36,915 nucleotides of DNA from a bacterium (GTDB lineage: Bacteria; Patescibacteriota; Saccharimonadia; Saccharimonadales; SZUA-47), in contig JAUIBQ010000009.1 in assembly GCA_030427445.1 (NCBI GenBank), positions 1 to 36,915 on the forward strand, read 5' to 3'. Shown here one piece after another: positions 18,238 through 27,548 of this stretch. The notes under the pieces are model-generated. The model made no database searches. It was not told where the DNA came from and was given only the letters and a program-made list of their open reading frames with translations. The translations under genes were made by a program, and so were the position numbers. Every line of letters begins with the position of its first letter. Position 1 is the stretch's first letter.

Positions 18238-19233
18238 ATGAATAAGTTTCAACCAAAAGTAGTTGTGATAGGTGGTGGCACCGGCAACTATACAGTTTTA
18301 AGTGGATTAAAGCGTTATACAGAGAACATCACAGCGCTCGTTAATATGTCAGATGATGGCGGTTCAACTGGTGTGTTGCGAGATGAGCTCGGTGTATTGC
18401 CTCCAGGGGATGTTAGGCAATGTTTAGTCGCTCTGAGTGATACAAGGCGCGTGCGTGATCTTTTTACCTATCGTTTCGACCAAGGAGGTCTTAAGGGGCA
18501 TAGTTTTGGTAATCTTTTCTTGAGTGCAGTTGAGAAAATGACTGATAGCTTTGAGGAAGCTGTTTCTGTCGCGAGTGAAGTGTTGCATATCCACGGAGAA
18601 GTGGTGCCTGTGACATTGCAAAAAACAACTTTATTGGCCAAAACTAAAAAAGGTACAGAACTTAAGGGTGAGAATGTGATTGGTTCAACCGCACTTGATG
18701 CCCAGTTTCCCGAGATAACATTCGACAAAAAGGCATATCTGAACATACATGCGAAGAAGGCTATCGCTAATGCGGATGTCGTCGTCATATCTCCGGGCAA
18801 TTTGTACGGGAGCTTGGCACCTGCATTGATCGTTGATGGCATGAAACAAGCTTTGAAAACTACGAAAGCGAAAATCGTATGCATCACGAACTTAGTAACA
18901 AAGCCAGGGCAGACAGATGGGTTTAGTGTCGCTACACATGTTGAAGAGATTGAACGACTGATTGGGCAGCAGGGGATAGTAGACTTTGTTATATACAACA
19001 CTGATGAGCCGACAAAGCGCACATACGAAAAGTATGTGAAAGATAATGAGCTGTTGCTGCCGTTTGATCTGGACGATTTAGAGTCAGCTAGCTATACAGC
19101 ACTCGGTATGCCTCTAATTGATAAGTCACCAGTAGTTGTCGATAGTAGCGATAAGATTTCTCATGTGCGGACGTGGATACGCCATGACTCAGACCGTATC
19201 GCGCGCGAGATTATGAAAATCGCATTTAGCTAA
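18238..19233 (+). CDS. yvcK: YvcK/CofD-like protein (gluconeogenesis factor family)
   Basis: VVIGGGTGNYTVLSGLK, NMSDDGGSTGVLRDELGVLPPGDVRQCLVAL, HSFGNLFLSA, SPGNLYGSLAPALIVDG. Confidence 0.92.
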   Translation: MNKFQPKVVVIGGGTGNYTVLSGLKRYTENITALVNMSDDGGSTGVLRDELGVLPPGDVRQCLVALSDTRRVRDLFTYRFDQGGLKGHSFGNLFLSAVEKMTDSFEEAVSVASEVLHIHGEVVPVTLQKTTLLAKTKKGTELKGENVIGSTALDAQFPEITFDKKAYLNIHAKKAIANADVVVISPGNLYGSLAPALIVDGMKQALKTTKAKIVCITNLVTKPGQTDGFSVATHVEEIERLIGQQGIVDFVIYNTDEPTKRTYEKYVKDNELLLPFDLDDLESASYTALGMPLIDKSPVVVDSSDKISHVRTWIRHDSDRIAREIMKIAFS

Positions 19234-19252
19234 GCCCATGCTACAATAAGCG

Positions 19253-20533
19253 ATGATTATGGATAAAAAACAAATACCAGAGTATCCAAAAAACTTTTTG
19301 TGGGGCGCTTCGACCGCAGGCCACCAAGTAGAGGGCAATTGTGACGATCAGTGGTCGCGCTGGGAACATGAGAATGCCGAGCGACTTGCAGCAAATGCTG
19401 ATAAACGGTGGGGTTACGTGCCGAATTATGAAGCAGTACGCGACAGAGCAAACGACCCGCAAAACTACATTTCCGGGGCTGGAGTAGAGCACTACGAACG
19501 CTACGAGGAAGACTTTAAGCTTGTTAAAAAACTAGGTCTAAACTCTTTCCGCTTCACAGTAGAGTGGAGCAGGATCGAGCCAGAAGAAGGTGTATACAGC
19601 GCAGAAGCATTGAAACACTACCAAGATTATATCGACAAACTTATCGATATGGGTATCGAGCCGGTACTGAACATTTGGCACTGGACACACCCGACATGGT
19701 TTGAGGATAAAGGTGCATTTACGAAACGTAAAAACATCAAATATTTTATACGGTTTGTTAAGAAAATTGCTCCGTTACTTGAAAAGGTCACTTGGGTTGT
19801 AACCATTAATGAGCCGAATAATGTCGTGTGGTTTCAGTATGTGAGTGGGGAATGGCCACCAGCTGAAAAGAATAAATTTATTAAGGCAGCGAAAACGTAC
19901 ATCAACTTAGTGAGTGCCCACAAGCGTGCATATATTGAGATAAAGCGAATCAACCCGTCTGCAGAAGTGACTACCGCGCATGCGTCCTCTCTCAACAAGC
20001 CAGCTAATCCAAAATCTCTCTATCATCGATTGTCTGCATCCTTCGCAAACTATGTAGCCAACACGTGGTATTTACGACGCATTAGAAACTACCAAGATGT
20101 CTTAGGTTTTAACTACTACTTTACAAATTACATGAAAGGTCCACGACCAGAAACCGATTTTGCTAATCCTGAAAAACCACTGAATGACCTAGGGTGGTAT
20201 ATGGAACCGTACGCAGTAGCTGATTTAATAAGGAAGTTTCACAAGCAGTTCCCAAATAAACCAATAATACTTCTAGAAAATGGGTTGGCTGACAGACAAG
20301 ATGTTCAGCGCGAGTGGTGGATCAAAGAAACTATCAGAGCAATGGATGAAGTAGTAAATGAAGGCATACCTGTAGCAGGCTATATGCACTGGAGCTTGTT
20401 AGATAACTTTGAGTGGGCAATAGGCTGGTGGCCTGCGTTTGGTTTAGTAGAAGTAGACCGTGAAAATGACATGAAACGAACTATTCGTAAAAGCGCTCAA
20501 ACGTATACTGAAGCCATAAAACAACGCTCGTAA
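19253..20533 (+). CDS. glycoside hydrolase family 1 (beta-glucosidase-like)
   Basis: FLWGASTAGHQVEG, WSRIEPEEG, TINEPN acid/base, ILLENG nucleophile, HWSLLDNFEWAIGW. Confidence 0.94.
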   Translation: MIMDKKQIPEYPKNFLWGASTAGHQVEGNCDDQWSRWEHENAERLAANADKRWGYVPNYEAVRDRANDPQNYISGAGVEHYERYEEDFKLVKKLGLNSFRFTVEWSRIEPEEGVYSAEALKHYQDYIDKLIDMGIEPVLNIWHWTHPTWFEDKGAFTKRKNIKYFIRFVKKIAPLLEKVTWVVTINEPNNVVWFQYVSGEWPPAEKNKFIKAAKTYINLVSAHKRAYIEIKRINPSAEVTTAHASSLNKPANPKSLYHRLSASFANYVANTWYLRRIRNYQDVLGFNYYFTNYMKGPRPETDFANPEKPLNDLGWYMEPYAVADLIRKFHKQFPNKPIILLENGLADRQDVQREWWIKETIRAMDEVVNEGIPVAGYMHWSLLDNFEWAIGWWPAFGLVEVDRENDMKRTIRKSAQTYTEAIKQRS

Positions 20534-20651
20534 AGCATAAGTGTGATATATCGCACAAAATTTATAATTTAGCGTAACCTTATTTACAAAAACACCATAT
20601 ATTGTGTGTCTATGCATTCTTTGTGGATAATCAGTAAACAAGTGGAGAGAA

Positions 20652-20695
20652 ATGGGTAAAAGGGGGTTGATGTGGGTTAATGTGGGTAGTATTCT
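20652..20695 (+). promoter_or_regulatory. MraZ box: four (A/G)(T/G)GGG repeats with 10-bp period overlapping a promoter TTGATG-17-TATTCT
   Basis: atgggtaaaa gggggttgat gtgggttaat gtgggtagta; -35 at 20667-20672, -10 at 20690-20695. Confidence 0.85.
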
Positions 20696-20794
20696 AGTGT
20701 CAGTGGAATAATCAAGAGCTATCCAAAACAGATATCTCACCAAAACAAAAACCACTGCAAATTAAAACAACAAACATAATCACATCAAGAGGAC

Positions 20795-21154
20795 ATGGGG
20801 AAAGTAGACTATTTTGAGCGAAAGCTCGATGACAAGCGTAGGTTGACGATACCAACTGAGCTCAGATCGGAACTCGCTGCAGGAGTGGTCGTAACCCGTG
20901 GATTTGGTCAATACTTACATATGTATCCAAAGCATGTGTGGGATGAATTAGTTGAACCAAAGCTCGATGGTGACATCCTCGATGAAAGGATAGCTGATTT
21001 AAACGTTCAATTTAGAACAGGTAAGTCAGAGTCTTCATTAGATGAAAAGCAGGGAAGGGTGACGCTAGATCAGCATCACATCGCCTATGCCGGAATCGAT
21101 CGAGACGTTGAAGTGATTCGTGTAGGTAAATACTGGAGAATCGTTGCTAAGTAG
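20795..21154 (+). CDS. mraZ: transcriptional regulator MraZ
   Basis: DYFERKLDDKRRLTIPTELRSEL...VVTRGFGQYLHMYP; first gene of dcw-type cluster. Confidence 0.9.
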   Translation: MGKVDYFERKLDDKRRLTIPTELRSELAAGVVVTRGFGQYLHMYPKHVWDELVEPKLDGDILDERIADLNVQFRTGKSESSLDEKQGRVTLDQHHIAYAGIDRDVEVIRVGKYWRIVAK

Positions 21155-21605
21155 GAGTAACGACTTGTTGTTTTATATAAAAACCTATCAGGTACATTAA
21201 CAATTAGGCAAAAAAACCGAATATACGACCTTTCGAGGTTAGCTATTCGGCAGTTAACATGTGGAACAGGTGAAGGAACCCACATAAAAAAACCTTCGTA
21301 CATTTTTAGGTGTAAAACACCTCCCAAAACTCCACCTCACACATAAGTCTCTCAACTTAAAAACACTTTTTCTAAACCTCGTTGTAGCTAGATGAGAAGG
21401 AAACTTATTAGAAGATTTTTTAAATTTTCATACACAATATTTCCAAAATTCGCATCAACTACATAAAAGTAGGTTTAGCACTACAAAAACAAAAACGATC
21501 AAAAATAAAACTGTTAACTGCTGATTAGGTGACCTTGACTTAAAGCAAAAATAAAAACAAAAACAAAAATAAAATGCGAAGTCACACCAAAATCAAAAAC
21601 ATTCT
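21155..21605 (+). promoter_or_regulatory. long structured and A-rich leader between mraZ and rsmH
   Basis: CCGAATA..ACCT-TTCG-AGGT..TATTCGG (21217-21250), AGGTGT-AAA-ACACCT (21308-21322), then A/C-rich tract. Confidence 0.5.
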
Positions 21606-22481
21606 ATGCCAGAAATAGTACAGCATATACCAGTGCTGCTAGATGAGGTTTTAGAGTATCTTTCTCCTGAAGAAGGGGAATCATACCTGGACCTGACAGC
21701 GGGATATGGAGGGCATGCGACGCAAGTGTTAGCAATAACTCAAGCAGAAGCAACGCTCGTGGATAGAGATGAGAATGCTCATCACTCACTTTCTGAACTA
21801 TTTAGAGACAATAAGAATGTGCGTTTGATACAAAAAGATTTTGAGCAGGCAAGTATCGAATTAGCCGACTCAGGACAAACTTTTGACATCATACTCGCTG
21901 ATTTAGGTATTTCGTCACCGCACATTGACAACAAACAACGAGGATTCTCGATCAAACAGGATGGTCCGCTCGACATGAGAATGGACCAGGCACAAGAAAA
22001 AAGTGCTGAAACTGTCGTGAACACATATTCACAGGAGGCTCTAGCTACTCTTCTAAAAAAGTATGGCGAAGAACCAAAAGCAGAGAAAATTGCTCGTTTA
22101 ATTGTCGAAGCAAGACCGATTGCGACAACAGGACAACTCGCATCGATCGTGGCTAAAGCGTGGCCAGGGTACTCCAAAGTACATCCTGCTACACGAACAT
22201 TCCAGGCAATTAGGATCGAAGTCAATGATGAGCTTGGTCAGCTCGAGCGTAGTTTACCTTTGTGGGTAAGCTTGCTTAGTAAACATGGCCGACTCGGTAT
22301 CATAACGTTCCATTCTCTTGAGGACAGAGTTGTAAAACACTTCTTCAAAGAACATTCAGGTGATCGGTATGATGCAAAACTAGAGCTTGTTACGGCTAAG
22401 GCTATAGTAGCCGGCTCAGAAGAATTAGTTCATAATCCGCGTGCACGAAGCGCAAAACTGCGAGTCGTTAAACGCAAGTGA
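21606..22481 (+). CDS. rsmH: 16S rRNA m4C1402 methyltransferase
   Basis: HIPVLLDEVLEYLSP, YLDLTAGYGGHA, DIILADLGISSPHIDNKQRGFS, GRLGIITFHSLEDRVVK. Confidence 0.96.
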   Translation: MPEIVQHIPVLLDEVLEYLSPEEGESYLDLTAGYGGHATQVLAITQAEATLVDRDENAHHSLSELFRDNKNVRLIQKDFEQASIELADSGQTFDIILADLGISSPHIDNKQRGFSIKQDGPLDMRMDQAQEKSAETVVNTYSQEALATLLKKYGEEPKAEKIARLIVEARPIATTGQLASIVAKAWPGYSKVHPATRTFQAIRIEVNDELGQLERSLPLWVSLLSKHGRLGIITFHSLEDRVVKHFFKEHSGDRYDAKLELVTAKAIVAGSEELVHNPRARSAKLRVVKRK

Positions 22482-22513
22482 AAACAAAAACAAAGAAAGG
22501 AAGTGTAACTACA

Positions 22514-22576
22514 ATGCCAATTCAGGTAAAAACAAGTTCACGATCCTACAAAGTAAAGGTTCGAGTCGATAGATAG
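22514..22576 (+). CDS. candidate 20-aa basic peptide MPIQVKTSSRSYKVKVRVDR
   Basis: short ORF with upstream AAAGGAAG, between rsmH and the ftsL-like gene; not in the supplied ORF track. Confidence 0.35.
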   Translation: MPIQVKTSSRSYKVKVRVDR

Positions 22577-22582
22577 TTACTA

Positions 22583-22674
22583 AAACGTAACCAATTGACT
22601 GACGTTTACACGTACTCCCCACACAAAAAGGATTCATGCACTCAAAATAAGTGTGTGAATCCTAGGTAGGGGAG
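22583..22674 (+). promoter_or_regulatory. two tandem stem-loops upstream of the ftsL-like gene
   Basis: AAACGT..ACGTTT (22583-22607); CTCCCC..GGATTCATGCACT-caaaata-AGTGTGTGAATCC..GGGGAG (22615-22674). Confidence 0.65.
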
Positions 22675-22699
22675 AGCAAAAGGAAAACAAAAAACAATA

Positions 22700-23044
22700 A
22701 TGACATATCTATCAGCATCTACGATGAATCGACAGCGATACTCGTCGAAGAACAAAAACACTGTTTCATATGCGGATAAGCAAATGGGCTTAGGACCTAT
22801 TAGTAATGCTGTTATCGTGCTAATCATGGCATGTTTAATAGGGATGATTTATCTAACTCAGATTACGAAAACAAACTCATTCAGCTACGAAATAGACCGA
22901 CTTCAGCAACAACAATCTCAGCTTAAAGAAGATCAAAAAGATCTTGACCTCACGACCGCTAGACTCCGAACACTTGATTCAGAATCTGTTTCTAATGCTG
23001 CAGAGAAGCTCGTCACTACTCAACCTACAGCAACACTTCGCTAA
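22700..23044 (+). CDS. FtsL/DivIC-like septum protein
   Basis: short bitopic protein with coiled coil (YEIDRLQQQQSQLKEDQKDLDL) between rsmH and PBP. Confidence 0.7.
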   Translation: MTYLSASTMNRQRYSSKNKNTVSYADKQMGLGPISNAVIVLIMACLIGMIYLTQITKTNSFSYEIDRLQQQQSQLKEDQKDLDLTTARLRTLDSESVSNAAEKLVTTQPTATLR

Positions 23045-23082
23045 GCCTGATATATATAGCCTAAAGCGGTATACTAGTAGAG

Positions 23083-24861
23083 ATGAGTTTTCTCAGTAAG
23101 CAATCCCACCAATCGACCACATTAAAACGTATGCATATCGTATACGTATTTTTTATATTGTTTGTTTTAGTTGCAATTGGACGCTTATTTTATCTACAAA
23201 TCATAAAGCACGATTACTACAAGTCACAAGCAAATGCGAGCCAATTTCGTAGCTACGAAATACCTGCTGAGAGAGGGCAGATATTGTTCGAGAATAACGG
23301 AGAGCTACTACCTTTGGTTCTCAATGAGAGAACGTACACGGTCGTTAGTGACCCACTGATTATTTCCGATAAGGATGCTACTGCGACTAAGCTATCAGAG
23401 ATACTTGGAAAAGATAAAGGCGAAATATACGACGCTTTAGATGACGATACCGTACGGTATCAAGTGTTGGCAAGAGGGGTGAACGCAGATATAAAAGATG
23501 CAGTTGAACTTGCGATGCGTGAAGGAGAAATTGAAGCGACGTTTGCAGAGGCAACAAGTAAACGGGTATACCCATACGAAACTCTTGCATCGACTACATT
23601 AGGGTTTGTTGACGATGAGCGTGAAGGAAGGTACGGACTAGAGCAGGCGTTAAATGAAGAATTATCCGGTACTCCTGGACGAGTAAAAGCCTTAACCGAC
23701 CAGAACGGTATTCCGCTACTTGCGTCTGGGGATAATGTTTCTGTAGAGCCAATTGATGGTCAAGACATAGTCACTACATTAGATCCAACAATGCAAAAGC
23801 AAGTTGAGCTTCTCCTTGAGAAAGGAGTAAAGAATGCTAACAGTGATTTTGGTGATGTAGTTGTACTTGAAGCAAATACCGGCAAGATACGAGCAATGGC
23901 GTCATATCCTTCGTATGACCCATCAAAGTTCAGAGAAGTTGAGGATACATATCAGTTTATTAACTCGGCAGTAGCACGGCCGTTGGAGCCTGGTTCTGTA
24001 ATAAAGACGCTAACCGTAGCTGCAGCATTAGAAGAAGGCGTCGTGTATGACGGTCAAACATACTTCGATCCGAGTTTTTATGTAGTTGATGGCTACACTA
24101 TACGCAATGTCGAAGAAGACGGCGGAGCAGCGACTCGATCTATCGAAGATATCCTAAGCTTTTCTCTAAACACTGGCGCTACTTGGCTCTTGATGCAAAT
24201 GGGTGGCGGAGAGCTTAATGAGCGAGGTCGTTTAGTTTGGGAAGATTATATGGACAATAAGTACATGTTCGGGCAGACAACTGGAGTAGAGCAAGGTTTT
24301 GAAGAGACCGGAATAACGCCAGATGCTCGCAATGGTGACGCACTAAACCTACGATACGCAAACTCTTCATTTGGGCAGGGTATGACGGTGACGCCTCTGC
24401 AAATGGCTTCAGCGCTCGCTACGGCAGTTAATGGTGGAACGTATTACCAGCCTACGCTAGTTGAAGGCTACGTATCGTCTGATGGCGAGTACACTCAAAA
24501 ACAACCAGAAGTGAAACTTGATGGGATTTTCTCTGAAGACACTTCCAATACTCTTGTGCAATATATGATCACGACATTATCCAACAATAGCTATACACGT
24601 CCAGCTTTGCGTGATGGGTATAAAATCGGAGGTAAAACAGGGACAGCTGAAGTCGCGAACCCTGCTGGCGGTTACTATACCGATAGATATAACGGAACGT
24701 ACGTTGGTTTTGTAGGATTCGATAAACCAGAATACATCATCATGACTCGTGTAAATGAACCAAATATCGGCGGATATGCCGGTACAACTGCTGCGTCTCC
24801 GATATTTGTAGACGTGGCAAAACTGCTTACTGATGAGCTAAGCGCTGTGGATGGTGAATAA
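23083..24861 (+). CDS. ftsI: class B penicillin-binding protein (FtsI/PBP2)
   Basis: EPGSVIKTL (SxxK), SLN, GGKTGTAEV motifs; N-terminal TM and dimerisation domain. Confidence 0.92.
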   Translation: MSFLSKQSHQSTTLKRMHIVYVFFILFVLVAIGRLFYLQIIKHDYYKSQANASQFRSYEIPAERGQILFENNGELLPLVLNERTYTVVSDPLIISDKDATATKLSEILGKDKGEIYDALDDDTVRYQVLARGVNADIKDAVELAMREGEIEATFAEATSKRVYPYETLASTTLGFVDDEREGRYGLEQALNEELSGTPGRVKALTDQNGIPLLASGDNVSVEPIDGQDIVTTLDPTMQKQVELLLEKGVKNANSDFGDVVVLEANTGKIRAMASYPSYDPSKFREVEDTYQFINSAVARPLEPGSVIKTLTVAAALEEGVVYDGQTYFDPSFYVVDGYTIRNVEEDGGAATRSIEDILSFSLNTGATWLLMQMGGGELNERGRLVWEDYMDNKYMFGQTTGVEQGFEETGITPDARNGDALNLRYANSSFGQGMTVTPLQMASALATAVNGGTYYQPTLVEGYVSSDGEYTQKQPEVKLDGIFSEDTSNTLVQYMITTLSNNSYTRPALRDGYKIGGKTGTAEVANPAGGYYTDRYNGTYVGFVGFDKPEYIIMTRVNEPNIGGYAGTTAASPIFVDVAKLLTDELSAVDGE

Positions 24862-24866
24862 GCGTT

Positions 24867-24900
24867 AGAAGTGTTATAATTACATCTGTAAAACACTTCT
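24867..24900 (+). promoter_or_regulatory. extended -10 (TGTTATAAT) overlapped by a 9-bp inverted repeat upstream of ftsW
   Basis: AGAAGTGTT (24867-24875) / AACACTTCT (24892-24900); TATAAT 24875-24880. Confidence 0.5.
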
Positions 24901-24968
24901 GTAAAATGAAACACGTATTCACTAAAATAAATAATAAAGATACTTCCAGAGTTAGGTGTGATTAATCG

Positions 24969-26315
24969 ATGAACATGCTTGGCAATAAAAAATCGCGATC
25001 GAGAAACCCTGCTGTAGTATCACGCAATATATCGACTGTCAGGAGAAATCAAGCGAGTACGCGACAGGCCTCCAGTAAGAACAATGTTGGCCACACGAGT
25101 GCTCAAGTTGCTCAAAAGAGCAGGGAGCATGCACCTGATTATATGATACTAGTGCTTGCACTTATTTTGATAGCTGCAGGAGCGATTATTGGTTATACAA
25201 ATAGTCCTGGTCTGACGGAAGTACGAGGGTTGCCGGGTGATTTTTATACAAAAAAGCAGTTTATCGCGACAGGAATTGGTTTGGTCGCCTTTGCTATAAC
25301 TGCGAGAATGAAAATCGAAACATGGAAAATTCTCGTGAAACCAATCGCTATAACTGCAATAGTCGTCGCTTTGGCAGTACGCTTATTCGGTACTCCAATT
25401 TATGGTGCCTACAGATGGCTCGATGTAGCTGGCATATCAGTACAAGCAGCTGAGGTAATAAAGTTTGCATTAGTGATATGGCTGTCTTATTTCATCTACG
25501 ATCGAAAAAAGCACGGAGATCTGTTCGAAAAAGACCAGCTAAAAAAAGTAGCTATTATTTCTGCAGCTACGGTGTTTGTCGTTGCGGGGTTGCAAAGCGA
25601 TCTCGGGTCTGCGGCAGTGATGGTAGCGATGATTTTTAGTGCTCTTTTTATTGCAGGACTACCAATGAAGTACATCATGTATTCCGCTGTTGGTGTCGTT
25701 GTGGCTGGTGCTTTAGCAATCTTGCCTTCAGCATATCGGCTGCAACGAGTTGAAACATTCCTTAACCCTACTGCTGATTGTCAAGACGCTGGCTATCAGG
25801 TGTGCCAAGCCTTAATATCAGTTGGATCAGGAGGAGCTGTGGGGAGAGGACTTGGGAGAAGTGTTCAAGCGTACGGATATCTACCTGAAGCGCTCAGTGA
25901 TTCGATTTTTGCGATTATCGCAGAAAATACAGGGTTTTTAGGTGCTGCATTTGTGTTACTGGTGTTTTTAGAGCTTTTTAGAAGACTTCATAAAATCGCA
26001 GTCGCTTCTCCAGACACTTACAGTCGCTACTTGGTGTATATGATCCTCATATGGCTCGCTTCTCAAACAATGATAAATATAGGTGCTATGATTGGACTGT
26101 TGCCACTAAAGGGCATAACACTTCCATTAATTAGTTTTGGTGGAACAAGTATTATTTTCGTTTTAGCCGCGCTTGGAATATGTTTTAAAATATCTAGAAG
26201 CACAGATTTACGTGCGGCTCAGATGAAAGAGCTTCAAGAGGGGAGTGGGACTACAGCTAAGCGTACGACCCAGAGTGAAAGAACTTCTCAAAGAAGGGTA
26301 TATCGGAGTATTTAG
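24969..26315 (+). CDS. ftsW: FtsW/RodA/SpoVE-family peptidoglycan polymerase
   Basis: YRWLDVAGISVQAAEVIKFALV, LQSDLGSA, LISVGSGGAVGRGLGRS, LPEALSDSIFAIIAENTGF, LPLISFGGTS. Confidence 0.93.
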   Translation: MNMLGNKKSRSRNPAVVSRNISTVRRNQASTRQASSKNNVGHTSAQVAQKSREHAPDYMILVLALILIAAGAIIGYTNSPGLTEVRGLPGDFYTKKQFIATGIGLVAFAITARMKIETWKILVKPIAITAIVVALAVRLFGTPIYGAYRWLDVAGISVQAAEVIKFALVIWLSYFIYDRKKHGDLFEKDQLKKVAIISAATVFVVAGLQSDLGSAAVMVAMIFSALFIAGLPMKYIMYSAVGVVVAGALAILPSAYRLQRVETFLNPTADCQDAGYQVCQALISVGSGGAVGRGLGRSVQAYGYLPEALSDSIFAIIAENTGFLGAAFVLLVFLELFRRLHKIAVASPDTYSRYLVYMILIWLASQTMINIGAMIGLLPLKGITLPLISFGGTSIIFVLAALGICFKISRSTDLRAAQMKELQEGSGTTAKRTTQSERTSQRRVYRSI

Positions 26316-26321
26316 AATAGC

Positions 26322-27548
26322 ATGAAAAAACAACACGTATCAGTGTATCTAGTAGGAGGGGGTTCCGGTGGCCATGTCTCTCCTCTTCGAGCACTTGCAG
26401 ATGAGCTTCATGAGCAAATTGATGAAAAGTCATTGCGTATTACCTTTATGTGTGAGCGCGGAGGCATGTTTGATGAGTTGATGGATGCGCCATATATACA
26501 AAAGAAGAAGAAAGTGTTCGCAGGTAAGTTTAGGAGATATCACGGCGATTCGTTTCTGTCGCACATAACCGATGGTAAAACGATTTTACTTAATATAAGA
26601 GATTTCTTTACTTTTGCTCTAGGATGCTTGCAGTCATTCGCGATACTCCTCTTTCATCGACCAGATGTTATTTTTCTTAAAGGAGGATTTGTGTGTGTGC
26701 CCGTAGGCTTTGCCGCGAGACTCCTTCGTGTGTCTTATGTAACACATGATTCAGATGCTATACCAGGACTCGCTAATAGGCTGACTGCTAAAGGTGCAGT
26801 TAAAAACTTAGTCGCATTGGACGGATCGTATCCTTATCCAGAAGGTAAAACAGTCGTAACAGGAGTACCAATCGATACGGATTTCGCTAAGTTAATTGAA
26901 GACTCTAAGCGTGAATATCGCAAAAAACTCGGGCTACCAGAATCTGCCCTCGTACTGCTTGTGACTGGTGGTGGACTAGGTGCGCAAGGAATGAACACGC
27001 AAGTGATTGCTGCGCTGAACACACTAGCGACATCTACTGATTCAACAGAAAATACCCCAGAACTATATGTGCTGCACATCACAGGAAAAGCATTGTACGA
27101 GCAAACGTTAGATGAGTATGAGCAGACATCGCTAAGCCCTGATAAAATACACGTTATAGACTTCACCACAGATATGCTTTCTCATGTCGGAGCTGCTGAT
27201 ATAGTTGTTAGTAGAGCTGGTGCAACCGCTATTGCAGAGCTAGCGGCTGCTAAGCGTCCTTGTATATTTATTCCTGGCGCTCATTTAACTGGTGGTCAGC
27301 AGCTACATAACGCTAAAGTATTAGATAGTAAAGGTGCTGCGATTATAATTCTCGAACAAGACACTAACGGATTGGTAAAAGCTATCGCTTCACTGGCCAG
27401 TGATCCGGAGTTGAGACAATCATACGGTGGTGCAATCGCTTCTGTTGCAGTGATGGATTCTGCATCCAAGATCGTTACCATTCTCTTAGAGGTAGCAGAC
27501 TACCAAGTAGCAAGTAACCAAGAGCAAGACTCCAATGAAACTTCCTAA
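26322..27548 (+). CDS. murG: UDP-GlcNAc:lipid I GlcNAc transferase MurG
   Basis: VGGGSGGHVSPLRALADEL, FLKGGFVCVPVGFAARLL, HDSDAIPGLANRLTAKGA, VSRAGATAIAELAAAKRPCIFIPG. Confidence 0.92.
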   Translation: MKKQHVSVYLVGGGSGGHVSPLRALADELHEQIDEKSLRITFMCERGGMFDELMDAPYIQKKKKVFAGKFRRYHGDSFLSHITDGKTILLNIRDFFTFALGCLQSFAILLFHRPDVIFLKGGFVCVPVGFAARLLRVSYVTHDSDAIPGLANRLTAKGAVKNLVALDGSYPYPEGKTVVTGVPIDTDFAKLIEDSKREYRKKLGLPESALVLLVTGGGLGAQGMNTQVIAALNTLATSTDSTENTPELYVLHITGKALYEQTLDEYEQTSLSPDKIHVIDFTTDMLSHVGAADIVVSRAGATAIAELAAAKRPCIFIPGAHLTGGQQLHNAKVLDSKGAAIIILEQDTNGLVKAIASLASDPELRQSYGGAIASVAVMDSASKIVTILLEVADYQVASNQEQDSNETS

